Below, one piece after another: positions 17,567 through 25,930 of a stretch of DNA of 64,000 bases. The DNA comes from Altererythrobacter sp. B11. GTDB taxonomy: Bacteria > Pseudomonadota > Alphaproteobacteria > Sphingomonadales > Sphingomonadaceae. The notes below the pieces were generated by a model. That model searched no databases and was not told where the DNA came from. It saw only the letters and a list, made by a program, of their open reading frames with translations. Within the stretch, counting starts at the first letter, position 1. Every line of letters begins with the position of its first letter. The stretch covers positions 2,579,001 through 2,643,000 of the forward strand of contig NZ_AP018498.1 in assembly GCF_003569745.1 (NCBI RefSeq), given 5' to 3'. The position numbers and the translations under genes are program-made.

Positions 17567-18892
17567 TCATGCTGCTCGAGCGACACCTGTCGCCAGTGCT
17601 GAAACGGTAGATTTACAATCAGAAATAACGCGCACTTCCAGCAGCGACGCCCACGCCCGAAGTGCTTCCTTGCGCGGCTCGAACAATTCCGACTTATTGT
17701 AGACGCGCATGATCTTGGATCGCGTGGCGGTCGCAACGTGATTGAGAATACGATCCGCGACATGCGGTGGAATCCCCAAAATCTCGCAGGCGTGAGTGTT
17801 GAACGTGGTCCGAAGATCGTGAACCACCCAATGCGGCATTTCTGGCGCTTTTTCATCCTTCATCCGATTGATGCGTGCATCTTGAATCGCCTTGTCCAAT
17901 CTGCGTCGCCCCTTGGTGAAGCCGGACACAGGCGTCTCACCCGTCGTGGTGAACACGAATTTGGAGTCCTTGGGGCGATCCGGATGTTCGATCGCTTCGA
18001 TGATGATAGACCGCGCCAAGGCGGATAGCGGCACGCGCAGTGCATTGTTCATCTTGGTGCGAGCGCCGGGCAACAGCCACACTGCCTCATCAGGTGTCTG
18101 GTCGCTGGCAAGATCGAGATGCTCAATAGGCATCGCGGTTACCTCTTCGCGTCGATTGGGCAACACGATCAGCAACCGAAAAAGCTGGTCGAACGGATAG
18201 CCCAACGTGCTAGCGGCTGCCCATATCTCTGCAAGCTCATCAATTGTGTGGAACCGCTCGCGCTCGTTTTCCTTAGACGGCTTGCGCACCTTCTCAGCCG
18301 GATTTTCCCTCAGCACTCCTTCACCGACGCACCAGTTGAAGAAGGCGGAAGCGTACGCCAGGTTTCTGTTCGCAGCGATAGGAGCCGTTTTGGCATGCTT
18401 CCTCACCAGATCAGAAATCTCGACTTGCATGATCGAACCCGGTTCGCGGTTCAGCAGCGTGCGTAGAAGTCCCCGCTTTCCATCGAGAGCGCGCTTGGTC
18501 TGCGCTCCACGGCGATGGCGCGAAAGCACAGCCGTGTTATAGTCCTCAATCACTTCGGAGAGCATTTTGCGGTTGAGAGCAGCGATAGCCGCAGTTCGTC
18601 GCGCGACCCGCTTCCGTTCATTGGGATTGCTACCCTGATCGATCTGCGTCCGCGCAACGCGGGCTGCGGCACGGGCTTCGGCGATCCCCATGCCGGGCCA
18701 AGTTCCTAGCTTGATCCGGCTGCGTTGACCGTCCTGCAGGCGCACCGCGAGCGACCAGGTCGAACTGCGCTCGCCTGCGCGGAACAGAAGGCCCGCTTCC
18801 TTGTCGTCCCGAAGTTCGATCCGCCCGTTCGGCTGCGCGCGAACTCTGACGATTGCAGACTCAATACCGTTCTTTGTCAGTGAGGTAGCCAT
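17567..18892 (-). CDS. Tyrosine-type site-specific integrase next to tRNA-Lys 3' fragment
   Basis: A 441-residue integrase with an N-terminal arm-binding domain (about 1-95, RIKLGTWPGMGIAEARAAAR), a core-binding domain (about 112-205) and a catalytic domain. The catalytic Arg is in LPNRREEV, then HDLRTTF supplies His and Arg, LNHV the second His, and the nucleophile Tyr is in RVYNKS. It is transcribed away from the tRNA-Lys 3' fragment at 19102-19146, the usual arrangement for an integrase at the right edge of a tRNA-inserted island. The left end of that island is not recognisable in the window. Confidence 0.9.
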   Translation of the reverse strand: MATSLTKNGIESAIVRVRAQPNGRIELRDDKEAGLLFRAGERSSTWSLAVRLQDGQRSRIKLGTWPGMGIAEARAAARVARTQIDQGSNPNERKRVARRTAAIAALNRKMLSEVIEDYNTAVLSRHRRGAQTKRALDGKRGLLRTLLNREPGSIMQVEISDLVRKHAKTAPIAANRNLAYASAFFNWCVGEGVLRENPAEKVRKPSKENERERFHTIDELAEIWAAASTLGYPFDQLFRLLIVLPNRREEVTAMPIEHLDLASDQTPDEAVWLLPGARTKMNNALRVPLSALARSIIIEAIEHPDRPKDSKFVFTTTGETPVSGFTKGRRRLDKAIQDARINRMKDEKAPEMPHWVVHDLRTTFNTHACEILGIPPHVADRILNHVATATRSKIMRVYNKSELFEPRKEALRAWASLLEVRVISDCKSTVSALATGVARAA

Positions 18893-19101
18893 GGATCGAA
18901 CTCGAAAGGAGACAAAATGGAACTGCTATGGGTGCCGTATGGGTGTCAAAATGACCTTGACCGACAGCGTTCGAGTGTACATCAGGACGGAAGGATATGG
19001 AAGAGGCCTTCTGATATTATTCAGTATTTTCAATGAACTAAATTGGCTTCTACGGAGATGGACGGAGAATGATGGATGCAGACGGAAAGTGCTAAAAACG
19101 A

Positions 19102-19146
19102 CTCTTAATCAGCGGGTCCTAGGTTCGAGCCCTAGTGCGTCCACCA
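19102..19146 (+). repeat. attL-like tRNA-Lys(CTT) 3' fragment
   Basis: The sequence runs from the anticodon loop CTCTTAA through a T-arm (CCTAGGTTCGAGCCCTAG) to TGCGTCCACCA. It is the 3' half of a tRNA-Lys with anticodon CTT. The preceding bases cannot form an anticodon stem or a normal D-arm, so it is not a working tRNA. The direct repeat partner is at 31592-31636. Confidence 0.85.
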
Positions 19147-19175
19147 TACAAATCAGTCACTTAGACGATATTAAG

Positions 19176-19199
19176 CCCCGCCAGACCGGCGGGGTTTTT
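19176..19199 (+). terminator. Intrinsic terminator after the att fragment
   Basis: CCCCGCC (19176-19182) pairs with GGCGGGG (19188-19194) over loop AGACC and is followed by TTTTT. It lies 30 bp after the tRNA 3' fragment and could be the original tRNA terminator carried along by the attachment region. Confidence 0.8.
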
Positions 19200-19203
19200 C
19201 GTT

Positions 19204-19223
19204 GGGGTAACGTTTGGGGTAAC
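19204..19223 (+). repeat. Candidate arm-type integrase sites, left end
   Basis: Two direct copies of GGGGTAAC, at 19204-19211 and 19216-19223, spaced 12 bp start to start. The same octamer is paired with similar spacing at the other end of the element (31439-31457). Confidence 0.55.
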
Positions 19224-19317
19224 AGGCACGTCGGACAAGAAATGGGCCTGACGTTCAACCTCTTGCCTCGCCCCTCGCACTCCGCCAATAGAGCCGCGCA
19301 ACTAAGGGGGGACTCAA

Positions 19318-19800
19318 ATGAAACGCTTCGCATTCGCGGCGCTTGCTGCGCTTACGTTGTCCGCATGCGCCAACAGCGCTCTCACTGTGGAAACGCCAAA
19401 CCGGTCAGACTATAGGGCCTCAACAGCCCGAGTAGAACGCGATCCCGAGATGATTGTCGCGGTGGATACCGAGAATCTGACCTACACCCAACGCCAGTTG
19501 GAAGACGCCTTGTTCAGTGGCGACGCTCCGTTGTTCCAGCGCGGCGAAGGCCTGACGGTTCGCTATCGCTATGTAGGCTTTGACGAGGGAAGCCGCGTCG
19601 GCCGCTATCTGACGGCCGGTCTTACTGGCGGTTCGCAGGTGACCCTAGAAGTCGATTTCATTGGGCCGGATGGCGACGTTCTTTCAACTGTTCGCGGCGA
19701 AGGCTCAGTTCGCGCGGGGCTATTCGGTGGATCGAATAAAAGCGGCATCGACAAGGCGGTTAAGAAGGTGGCGGAATACGCTGCCACCCAGTATCGCTAA
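19318..19800 (+). CDS. Small lipoprotein, cargo gene of the element
   Basis: A 160-residue protein with a lipoprotein signal peptide (lipobox LSAC, Cys18) and a mature beta-rich domain that resembles DUF4410-type lipoproteins: a LTVRYRYVGFDEG segment, a GGSQVTLEVDFIG segment, then GSVRAGLFGGSN. It is probably anchored in the outer or inner membrane. It is the only plus-strand gene of the element, lies next to attL and converges on the capsid operon. Satellites often carry such cargo at an end; its function is unknown. Confidence 0.75.
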   Translation: MKRFAFAALAALTLSACANSALTVETPNRSDYRASTARVERDPEMIVAVDTENLTYTQRQLEDALFSGDAPLFQRGEGLTVRYRYVGFDEGSRVGRYLTAGLTGGSQVTLEVDFIGPDGDVLSTVRGEGSVRAGLFGGSNKSGIDKAVKKVAEYAATQYR

Positions 19801-19813
19801 CAGCTTCCAAGCC

Positions 19814-19842
19814 AAAAACCGGGAGAGCCTAAGCCCTCCCGG
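19814..19842 (-). terminator. Terminator of the capsid operon
   Basis: On the minus strand CCGGGAG (19842-19836) and CTCCCGG (19825-19819) form a stem followed by TTTTT (19818-19814). It lies 80 bp beyond the portal gene stop, which makes it the likely end of the packaging transcript. Confidence 0.75.
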
Positions 19843-19922
19843 TCCCGGCGGCCAACCATAACCGCCTTGGCGCTTCGCAGGGGAAAAGGAGAAAGCCCCG
19901 CAGGCGCGCCCGGCCTATTTCG

Positions 19923-20984
19923 TCAATCAGCCCAATCAATAAATGACAGCGAATCCTCAACAGCCTGCGGGTCCAACCCGGCTTCCTTGGCTTGCGTCAG
20001 GGCCTGCACCATCGCTCCGAACGCCCTTGCCCTGCCGCCAGCGTCAAACGCCTGCGCAGGCCGCACCACGTCAATCGTGACAGGGCTGGCCAGCTTGGCG
20101 CTGCATTCCTCTGCCATCAATTGAGCGATAGGCTGCAACTGCCATTGCGCCAGATGCCGCTGCGCTTCCCGCACAAGCGGTCCCTGCGCATTATGGGCAA
20201 ACATGGCTGGCAGCACGCCAAAGGCTGCGAAGATTGCCCCACGGGCCTCCGCAAGCGACTGGACAGCCATCGAGCCTTGCAGATCGGGCGTCACGTCCTG
20301 CGGCCGCCAATCCTGTGTCGGGGCTGGCCCACCGGCTGCCGTGACATTGACGCTTTCCCGCAGCATCACGCGGCCACGGCGGCCCCGAAACCCATGGCCC
20401 AGCGTTTCAAGGTCCACGTCCTGGCTTTCCGGGAACGGCACAACCTGCGAGCCGAGCGGCGCATTCTCGTAAACCTCCGCCAAAGCTGCCTCCAAGGTAT
20501 GCAGCAGGCCAGCGGTCAATTGCGAACGCCGCAGCGGCGCTTGCCCCGCCCATGGCGCACCGGGATCGGGCGCAAGCCGGAAATGCAGCACTTCCGCAGC
20601 CAAGGCCGTTTCCGAACGCCCGCCGCCAATTTCCGGCACGGACACACGATAGGCGCGCGGAATGCCGTCACGGGTGGACAGGTCCCAGTCCACTATCGGG
20701 ATCAGCCTATCGCGGATCAGGAAAACAGCTTCGCCGCGCAATGCCATCGCACGGGCCGCAATCGCCATGTCGAAGCGAGTCAGCAGGCTTGTGCCCTGCA
20801 CATCGGCCAGCGACAGCCCGCTTTCCCATAGCGTCACACAGGTTTGCACGGCGGCCGTCAGTTCGCCCAGCCCAGTGCGGCCGGCGATATATGCCTGCCG
20901 GGCGGCCATGATTTGCGAAGTGTATCCCGTGCCCGATGCCGAGCGGGTTTCACCTTTGCCGATAAGGCGTTGCCACAAGCCCAT
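19923..20984 (-). CDS. Phage portal protein (HK97-like)
   Basis: A 353-residue protein resembling HK97-type portal proteins, the dodecameric ring through which DNA enters the capsid. Seen: an N-terminal MGLWQRLIGKG segment, a FLIRD/IPIVDWDLS strand region, an HFRLAPDPGAPWAGQAPL segment, and the C-terminal FGVLPAMFAHNAQGP...REAQRHLAQWQL region typical of portals. It is short compared with many phage portals (about 400-450). It is last in the minus-strand head module and starts 2 bp after the connector stop. Confidence 0.85.
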   Translation of the reverse strand: MGLWQRLIGKGETRSASGTGYTSQIMAARQAYIAGRTGLGELTAAVQTCVTLWESGLSLADVQGTSLLTRFDMAIAARAMALRGEAVFLIRDRLIPIVDWDLSTRDGIPRAYRVSVPEIGGGRSETALAAEVLHFRLAPDPGAPWAGQAPLRRSQLTAGLLHTLEAALAEVYENAPLGSQVVPFPESQDVDLETLGHGFRGRRGRVMLRESVNVTAAGGPAPTQDWRPQDVTPDLQGSMAVQSLAEARGAIFAAFGVLPAMFAHNAQGPLVREAQRHLAQWQLQPIAQLMAEECSAKLASPVTIDVVRPAQAFDAGGRARAFGAMVQALTQAKEAGLDPQAVEDSLSFIDWAD

Positions 20985-20986
20985 TG

Positions 20987-21526
20987 TCAGGCCCTCCTAT
21001 ATGGGCGCAGCAGATCGCCCGCGCCGCTGTTTTGCAGGGCCTTCGCTGCCTGCGCCGGGTCTGCCGAAACGCTTTCGGATAGCTGGCCCACGGTTGCCCG
21101 ATAGGACCGCGCACCGGCAGGCACTGCGCTTTCCGCTTCAAGGTATGAGGCAAGGCGCTCCACCGCCTTTTCCACACTGGCAGGCAGCGTCAGCGACACA
21201 GTGCCTACCGATGCGTCAATCTGGATATGCCCCGGCGGCAACAGCAGCCCGAACGGCCCGCGCTCAAGCTCGATTGCCTGCCATTCGCCATCTGCCCACC
21301 TGAATGCGTCGGTGCTGGCGGGGAGTATCGGCCCAAGCGGCGGCTGCCATTCTCCCCCGCAGCTTGTCAGCGTCCACACGACACTGCGCACGCCCCAGCG
21401 CCGCGAAATGAAATGCTCGATCCGCTGCCAGCAGGTGGCCAGCACGTCGCCGGTTACGCCCTCGACTGGGGGATAGCTTTCCGGCTCACCCTCGAATTGC
21501 GTGATCTCGCTGATCTCGGCTTTCAT
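20987..21526 (-). CDS. Head-tail connector (gp6-like) protein
   Basis: A 179-residue protein between protease and portal, in the place and of the size expected for a gp6-like head-tail connector. A helix-rich N-terminal part with a WQRIEHFISRRWG segment is followed by a strand-rich middle (WTLTSCGGEWQPPL) and a C-terminal helix (VEKAVERLASYLEA). The ATG at 21526 overlaps the protease stop (ATGA), so it is preferred to the start 9 bp upstream. The family assignment rests on position plus resemblance. Confidence 0.65.
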   Translation of the reverse strand: MKAEISEITQFEGEPESYPPVEGVTGDVLATCWQRIEHFISRRWGVRSVVWTLTSCGGEWQPPLGPILPASTDAFRWADGEWQAIELERGPFGLLLPPGHIQIDASVGTVSLTLPASVEKAVERLASYLEAESAVPAGARSYRATVGQLSESVSADPAQAAKALQNSGAGDLLRPYRRA

Positions 21527-22122
21527 GCCCGCCACCTCCGCAGGGGATGGATGATGCCGTTACGGGCCACAGGATCGAATTGCAGGCTGCGCAGGTCCGC
21601 TTCGGTTTCGTGATAGGCTGGCCGTGTTACCATCGAGAGTTCGAACAGCAGCGCCTCGAAGATCGTGCGAATAAGCGCCTCGCCCTCGCTGGGATCTTCC
21701 TCTTCGGTTTCCTCCGCTCCCGCCATATCGGGCACTCGAAAGCCCGGCGAGATTCCGCTAATCAGCCCCGCCGCATAGGCTGCCAGAAAATCCTGCGCCC
21801 AGCTCGTGCGCTGAATATCGGGCACGATGATCGCCTCGAACGTCAGCGCCTCGGCCGTGTCCTGAAACGACAGCGTGCCCGCTTTCTTGCTGGCAAGCGG
21901 CCGGTCGAACGAATGGCCGACAAGCAAGTGAATATCCCGCTCGGGATCGTTCACAGCATAGTTGAACGCCTTGGGCGCAAACTGTTCCTTGCGCGGCCGA
22001 CGCCCTTTGCCCCCTGCATCGAGAACAGCGCGCTTTTTATAGGGGAACCGGCCCTTAAGGCGGCGGGAGCCATCCCCCGTCGCCCTAAGTTCAAGCCCCG
22101 CATCGAAGACGGGGCCGTTCAT
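21523..22122 (-). CDS. HK97-family prohead protease
   Basis: A 199-residue serine protease of the U35 type. The expected catalytic His is in LLVGHSFDRPLA and the Ser in ISGISPGF, followed by a region with FELSMVTRPAY, the usual end of the domain. It processes capsid and scaffold during head maturation. Its ATG shares one base with the capsid stop (TAATG at 22124-22120), and its own stop overlaps the connector ATG. The arrangement differs from most HK97-like phages, where the protease precedes the capsid gene. Confidence 0.85.
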   Translation of the reverse strand: MNGPVFDAGLELRATGDGSRRLKGRFPYKKRAVLDAGGKGRRPRKEQFAPKAFNYAVNDPERDIHLLVGHSFDRPLASKKAGTLSFQDTAEALTFEAIIVPDIQRTSWAQDFLAAYAAGLISGISPGFRVPDMAGAEETEEEDPSEGEALIRTIFEALLFELSMVTRPAYHETEADLRSLQFDPVARNGIIHPLRRWRA

Positions 22123-23393
22123 TATGCAGCCTCTTCCAGTTCCAGCCCGGTCACAAGCTCAAGCTGCGCACCGCGTGCAACGGTAACGTCCGCCGTGGTC
22201 AGGGCCGTCAGGCGAAGCCCGCCGGACTGCGCATCGCTGTAGGGATCGCGGATAAGGTCCACCGCGCCCCACAGGCCGACAAACACAGGGGACACGCCGC
22301 CTGCACTCGTGGTCAGCAAAACTTGCGTTTCCAGCGGATCGCCGGACGGCGCGGCCAGCGCATTCGTGGTCATGGTCGGGGCCGGGATGTTCTTTACGAA
22401 CCGGTCCCATTCGGTGACGCCGGTTCCTGCGAACGCTTCAATATCGTCCATCGCGTTCCACAGTTCGGGCCGCACCAGCGCCTTGACGGCGGCAGGGCCG
22501 TTGGCGGCATTGGCAGTCATGAAGCGCACGACAGCGGCCCGCAGCGCCGCCCAGCTCGCCATACCGGCCGCATCGGTGGACGTGATGCCATAGGTCGCCA
22601 CACCGGGGACGAGTCCCAGCGGCTGGCCGTTGGCACCGGTGCCAAGGAAAATCGCCTTGTCCAGTTCGGCCGCCATCGTGCCGTTCATGTCACGGCGGAT
22701 GGCCTGTTCCAGCGCTTCGCCCGACTGCATCATCGCCTTGCGGCTGACGCGCATGTGAATGCCTAGCGTCTGTTCCGGCTTCAGCGCCTTGTCGGTGGTG
22801 GCATAGGTGGTCGGCCCCGGCACATTGGCAAGCTCGCCATCGGCCCAGCCTGCGGTAACGCTGGAGGTGGTAACAGGCCACTCAACCGCGCCGCTGCCAA
22901 TCTGGATAAGCTGCCCGCCCATCTGCGCGGCAACGCTGCCCGGAAACAGGCGGTCGATAATCGGCCGGGTCTGCACCGGGTCGGGCGTGCCGCTGGCAAT
23001 GGTTTCGCCCGCGCGCACTTCCAGCGCCATCAGGGGAACGGGAACGCCGCGATAACCGCCTGCGCTGCGCAGTTCCTGCACAACTTCGGCCGTCCGGCCC
23101 GACAGTGCCCGGCCTTCATCGAGCGCCAGCACAGCCTGCCGCACCTCAAAGCCCTGCACCAGATCGGACCATTCGCGTTCGGAGCGGTTTTCCAGTTCGG
23201 CCCCGGCTTCGCGGCGCTCGCCATCCTCGGCAATCAATGCCGCGCGATAGCGGGTTTCGTTCGAGCGATATTCGCCATCGAGCGTTTCGATATTGCGAAG
23301 CTCATCTTCGCTGGCGTCGGTCTTGCCGACAAGCGCGGACAGTTCGGAGCGAATTTCGGACTGCCGCCGCTGAATTTTCACAGATTCAAGCAT
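22122..23393 (-). CDS. HK97-fold phage major capsid protein
   Basis: A 423-residue capsid protein. An N-terminal helical delta-domain (about 1-110, RRQSEIRSELSALVGKTD, many Glu/Arg) serves as scaffold. The HK97 fold follows (about 130-420), with a WPVTTSSVTAGWADGELANV segment, an AIFLGTGANGQPLGL segment and a C-terminal FVGLWGAVDLIRDPYSD segment. The ATG at 23393 is chosen because it follows AGGA and comes just after the HNH stop; an in-frame TTG at 23411 lies inside the HNH gene. The delta-domain should be removed by the adjacent protease. Confidence 0.9.
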   Translation of the reverse strand: MLESVKIQRRQSEIRSELSALVGKTDASEDELRNIETLDGEYRSNETRYRAALIAEDGERREAGAELENRSEREWSDLVQGFEVRQAVLALDEGRALSGRTAEVVQELRSAGGYRGVPVPLMALEVRAGETIASGTPDPVQTRPIIDRLFPGSVAAQMGGQLIQIGSGAVEWPVTTSSVTAGWADGELANVPGPTTYATTDKALKPEQTLGIHMRVSRKAMMQSGEALEQAIRRDMNGTMAAELDKAIFLGTGANGQPLGLVPGVATYGITSTDAAGMASWAALRAAVVRFMTANAANGPAAVKALVRPELWNAMDDIEAFAGTGVTEWDRFVKNIPAPTMTTNALAAPSGDPLETQVLLTTSAGGVSPVFVGLWGAVDLIRDPYSDAQSGGLRLTALTTADVTVARGAQLELVTGLELEEAA

Positions 23394-23394
23394 G

Positions 23395-23736
23395 TTAATT
23401 TTCCTGTTCAATGAGAGGTCGGAGGGGATTGGAGGTCAGGTCGCGCGTAAAAATCCGCCATGCGAGCCGGTCCGGCCCGGTTTCCGCGCGGCGCGTTTTC
23501 TCGCGCGAAGTCTTTTGCGAATGGCAGCCGATGCAGAGCGTTTGCAGGTTCGCCAGATCGAACGCCAAATGGGGGTGCGTGCGGATTGGCTTGATATGAT
23601 CCGCGTCCAGCCGCGCCCCACGCGCGCCACACTGGACACACGCCCAGCCGTCCCGGCGCTTCGCCAGCGCGCGCAGCGTCTTCCAGCGCATTGTCCGGTA
23701 GACATGGGCACCAGCCCGCCCTGCTTCGCGATTCAT
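23395..23736 (-). CDS. HNH endonuclease of the packaging module
   Basis: A 113-residue HNH nuclease: Cys pair in CVQCG, the DADHIKPIRTH core, an Asn in LANLQTLC, and the closing CIGCHSQKT. In cos-type phages and capsid-forming satellites such an HNH protein sits beside the large terminase and is needed for genome cutting during packaging. The ATG at 23736 overlaps the terminase stop (ATGA); an ATG 6 bp upstream is equally in frame. Its stop is 1 bp before the capsid start. Confidence 0.9.
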   Translation of the reverse strand: MNREAGRAGAHVYRTMRWKTLRALAKRRDGWACVQCGARGARLDADHIKPIRTHPHLAFDLANLQTLCIGCHSQKTSREKTRRAETGPDRLAWRIFTRDLTSNPLRPLIEQEN

Positions 23737-25364
23737 GCCCATATCGGCGCCCTCGCAATCTTGACGGGCTTGGACACGAAGCGCTGGCCCTCGGCCACGG
23801 CAAGAATGCTGGCCGCAATGGCATCAATCCGCCCGGTGGAACGCGCCTTCGTCAGCTTGGCGTTCATGGCGTCATCCATGACGACAAGCGCATCTGCCGC
23901 AGCAGAGCGCAGCAAGAGCGACGGAACCGTTTTCACGGCATCATCGAAGACAGCCTTGCGGAACGCCTCCACGTCCTGCCCGCCATCGCGAAAGCCCTGC
24001 CCCCGAAACACCACCGGCACTCGGATGCCAGCCGCCGCAAGCGCATCCTGCAATTCAGCCTGCCGGAAGCGGTCGCAGACCAGCGCGCGCACCTCGGCAT
24101 CGCCCACAAGCGTCTCCCAGACCTGCCGCAGCCACGGCCCCACCTGCACCGTGCTCTCGCCCGACAGGCTCAATTCGCCCCGGCGGTGCATATCCTCGTA
24201 TCGGGTTTTCACGCCGTCGCTTTCGCCGCGTTCGGCAAGGCCGGGCTTGTTCGGGAAAGTGCCCAGCACTGACAGCAAGCCGGTTTCCGGGAAGTAAATC
24301 GCCGCCGCAGACATCGATCTGCTTCCGCCCATATCAACACCCAGGAACGCCGGACCTTCACGCTCCGGCAATTCATCCGGGCCGACTTCGCAGGCGGCAT
24401 ATTCGTCCACCGTCAGCAACTGGGCCTTGCCCGCATCCGAAACGCGCTGATTAAGCGAATATAACCGAAACCCGGTCAGAGCCTGACCCCCGCGCGCGAT
24501 CGCCACGCGGGCCTGTTCCTGCAACCATTTGAGCGAGGGACCGATACCGTATTCGCTGCCGGGATTGGCGGCCCGGATACCGTCCAGATCGTCCGCAGGC
24601 TGCCCAAGCGGCGCGCGATGCTCGATAATGAATGAATGCGGCGGCGGGTTGTCCAGCATCTGCGAGAATGGATGTTCATCCCCGCTGGCACTGGTCGATA
24701 TAATGACCATCTTGGCCGAGCGCTTCCCGGCCGAGGTTTCCAGCGCCGAATGAAGCTGCATCCCCTTGTCAGGATGCCAGTGCCCAAACTCGTCTTCCAC
24801 TATGAAGGTGGGGCTGAGTCCGAGCAGATTCTTGGCGTCCGCAGCAACCGCGCGGATCATCCCGCCGCCATTGCCCGAATAGCTGATTTCAAGCCGGGGA
24901 GCCTGCCGGAACGTAAACAGCGCCTGTTCTTCCGGCGGCATCAGCCCGACAATGGCCTGCACATACTCCCAAGAAATGCGGGACTGTTCTTTCGTTCGAG
25001 CGGCGATCACGGTGGAACGGCGCGGCTGCGGATCAGATATGCCCATGGTATGCGCCAGAGCGAGCGCGGCCGAGATCATCGATTTACCTTGACCACGCCC
25101 CACCGACAGCAGCGCGGTCATGGTTTCCGGCGCGAGAACGCCCCGGATGAAGTTTTCCTGAAAAGGTGCGAGGACGAAAAATTCGCCGTGCAAGGGACCC
25201 TCTGGCACACGCAAAGAGCGGATGAATGCAAGGGTTTTTTCGGCCGGTTCATCAGAGCGCGCGCGAAGAGAAGGCCCCTCCTCGTGGCGTTGTCGGGGGT
25301 TCCCCACCGGGGGGCATTGGGACCGTTTTCCCTTTGTTATCAGCGTATTGGCAGCCCCACTCAT
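23733..25364 (-). CDS. Phage terminase large subunit
   Basis: A 543-residue packaging motor. The ATPase half has the Walker A motif GRGQGKS (89-95) and the Walker B acidic set in TFIVEDEFG (190-192). The nuclease half begins around residue 340 with Asp344 in LGVDMGGS, and a late Asp in GRIDAIAAS fits the metal site. The length is normal. It overlaps the gene before it by 4 bp and the HNH gene after it. No small-terminase gene is recognised next to it. Confidence 0.92.
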   Translation of the reverse strand: MSGAANTLITKGKRSQCPPVGNPRQRHEEGPSLRARSDEPAEKTLAFIRSLRVPEGPLHGEFFVLAPFQENFIRGVLAPETMTALLSVGRGQGKSMISAALALAHTMGISDPQPRRSTVIAARTKEQSRISWEYVQAIVGLMPPEEQALFTFRQAPRLEISYSGNGGGMIRAVAADAKNLLGLSPTFIVEDEFGHWHPDKGMQLHSALETSAGKRSAKMVIISTSASGDEHPFSQMLDNPPPHSFIIEHRAPLGQPADDLDGIRAANPGSEYGIGPSLKWLQEQARVAIARGGQALTGFRLYSLNQRVSDAGKAQLLTVDEYAACEVGPDELPEREGPAFLGVDMGGSRSMSAAAIYFPETGLLSVLGTFPNKPGLAERGESDGVKTRYEDMHRRGELSLSGESTVQVGPWLRQVWETLVGDAEVRALVCDRFRQAELQDALAAAGIRVPVVFRGQGFRDGGQDVEAFRKAVFDDAVKTVPSLLLRSAAADALVVMDDAMNAKLTKARSTGRIDAIAASILAVAEGQRFVSKPVKIARAPIWA

Positions 25365-25726
25365 GAGCGCCGCGCCTGTATCTGGTAGTGGATCGCCCCG
25401 CCGGGCCGCGAATGCACCGGCGCAACCGTCAGGATGGTCAACACCTCGCCACCAACCGTCACAGTATCGGTAGGCTCGGGCGGGTTAAGCTCTGCCGTCT
25501 CGGGCGCGGCCAGCACGCCAACAAGGTCATCAGCCTGCATCATCGCTGCCGCGACCAGTTCCGTCGCCGCACCGGTTGCGATGAACCGCAGCGTCTCGCT
25601 AACCTCTATTGGCTCGGAGGGCGGGTCCCATTCATTTTCGGGAGGCGGTCCCGGCACAAACCGCGACAACACAACATCGCCGCCATACTTGGCAAGTAGT
25701 CGATCATTGGCGGCATTGAATGACAT
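25361..25726 (-). CDS. Small head-module protein, possible head-closure protein
   Basis: A 121-residue protein that starts MSFNAANDRLLAKYGGDVVLSR and ends VHSRPGGAIHYQIQARRS, a pattern seen in small head-closure or minor head proteins of tailed phages. The middle has a Pro-rich linker and a hydrophobic helix (AATELVAAAMM). It is first of the packaging series, overlaps the terminase by 4 bp and follows the iteron region. A small terminase would often lie here, but no HTH is visible, so that role is not supported. Confidence 0.5.
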   Translation of the reverse strand: MSFNAANDRLLAKYGGDVVLSRFVPGPPPENEWDPPSEPIEVSETLRFIATGAATELVAAAMMQADDLVGVLAAPETAELNPPEPTDTVTVGGEVLTILTVAPVHSRPGGAIHYQIQARRS

Positions 25727-25736
25727 GCCCGCATCA

Positions 25737-25930
25737 TAGCACTAATGCCAATACTGTGTAAGTATCACAAACAATAACAATCAGTAACGATCAGGTATAA
25801 CGTTATCTATATTACCATAAGGCGGGACACCGGGACAGCGGGACACCCCTTAAGGGGTGTGTCCCGTCCCGTCCCGCTTGAATGTCCGGGACAAGAACTA
25901 ATTTTGTCCCGTCCCGTCCCGGTTGTCCCG
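25737..25930. other. Candidate replication origin: AT-rich stretch plus GGGAC iterons
   Basis: An AT-rich segment (about 25740-25820) adjoins eleven copies of GGGAC or GTCCC between 25824 and 25929 (GGGAC at 25824, 25832, 25840, 25888; GTCCC at 25861, 25866, 25871, 25906, 25911, 25916, 25925). In the middle, arms around CCCCTTAAGGGG form a strong dyad (25840-25865). It lies directly after the RepA-like helicase gene, whose last codons it overlaps. Satellites and plasmids often place their origin there. The origin function is inferred. Confidence 0.55.

Noticed and set aside
19068-19146. Possible complete tRNA-Lys gene at the left att site
   Set aside because: A 7-base segment GGATGCA could pair with the acceptor end, but the anticodon stem has three mismatches and no D-arm forms.
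25824-25929. CRISPR-like array of GGGAC repeats
   Set aside because: Units are 5 bp, in both orientations and with no uniform spacers; they fit iterons or a dyad, not CRISPR.
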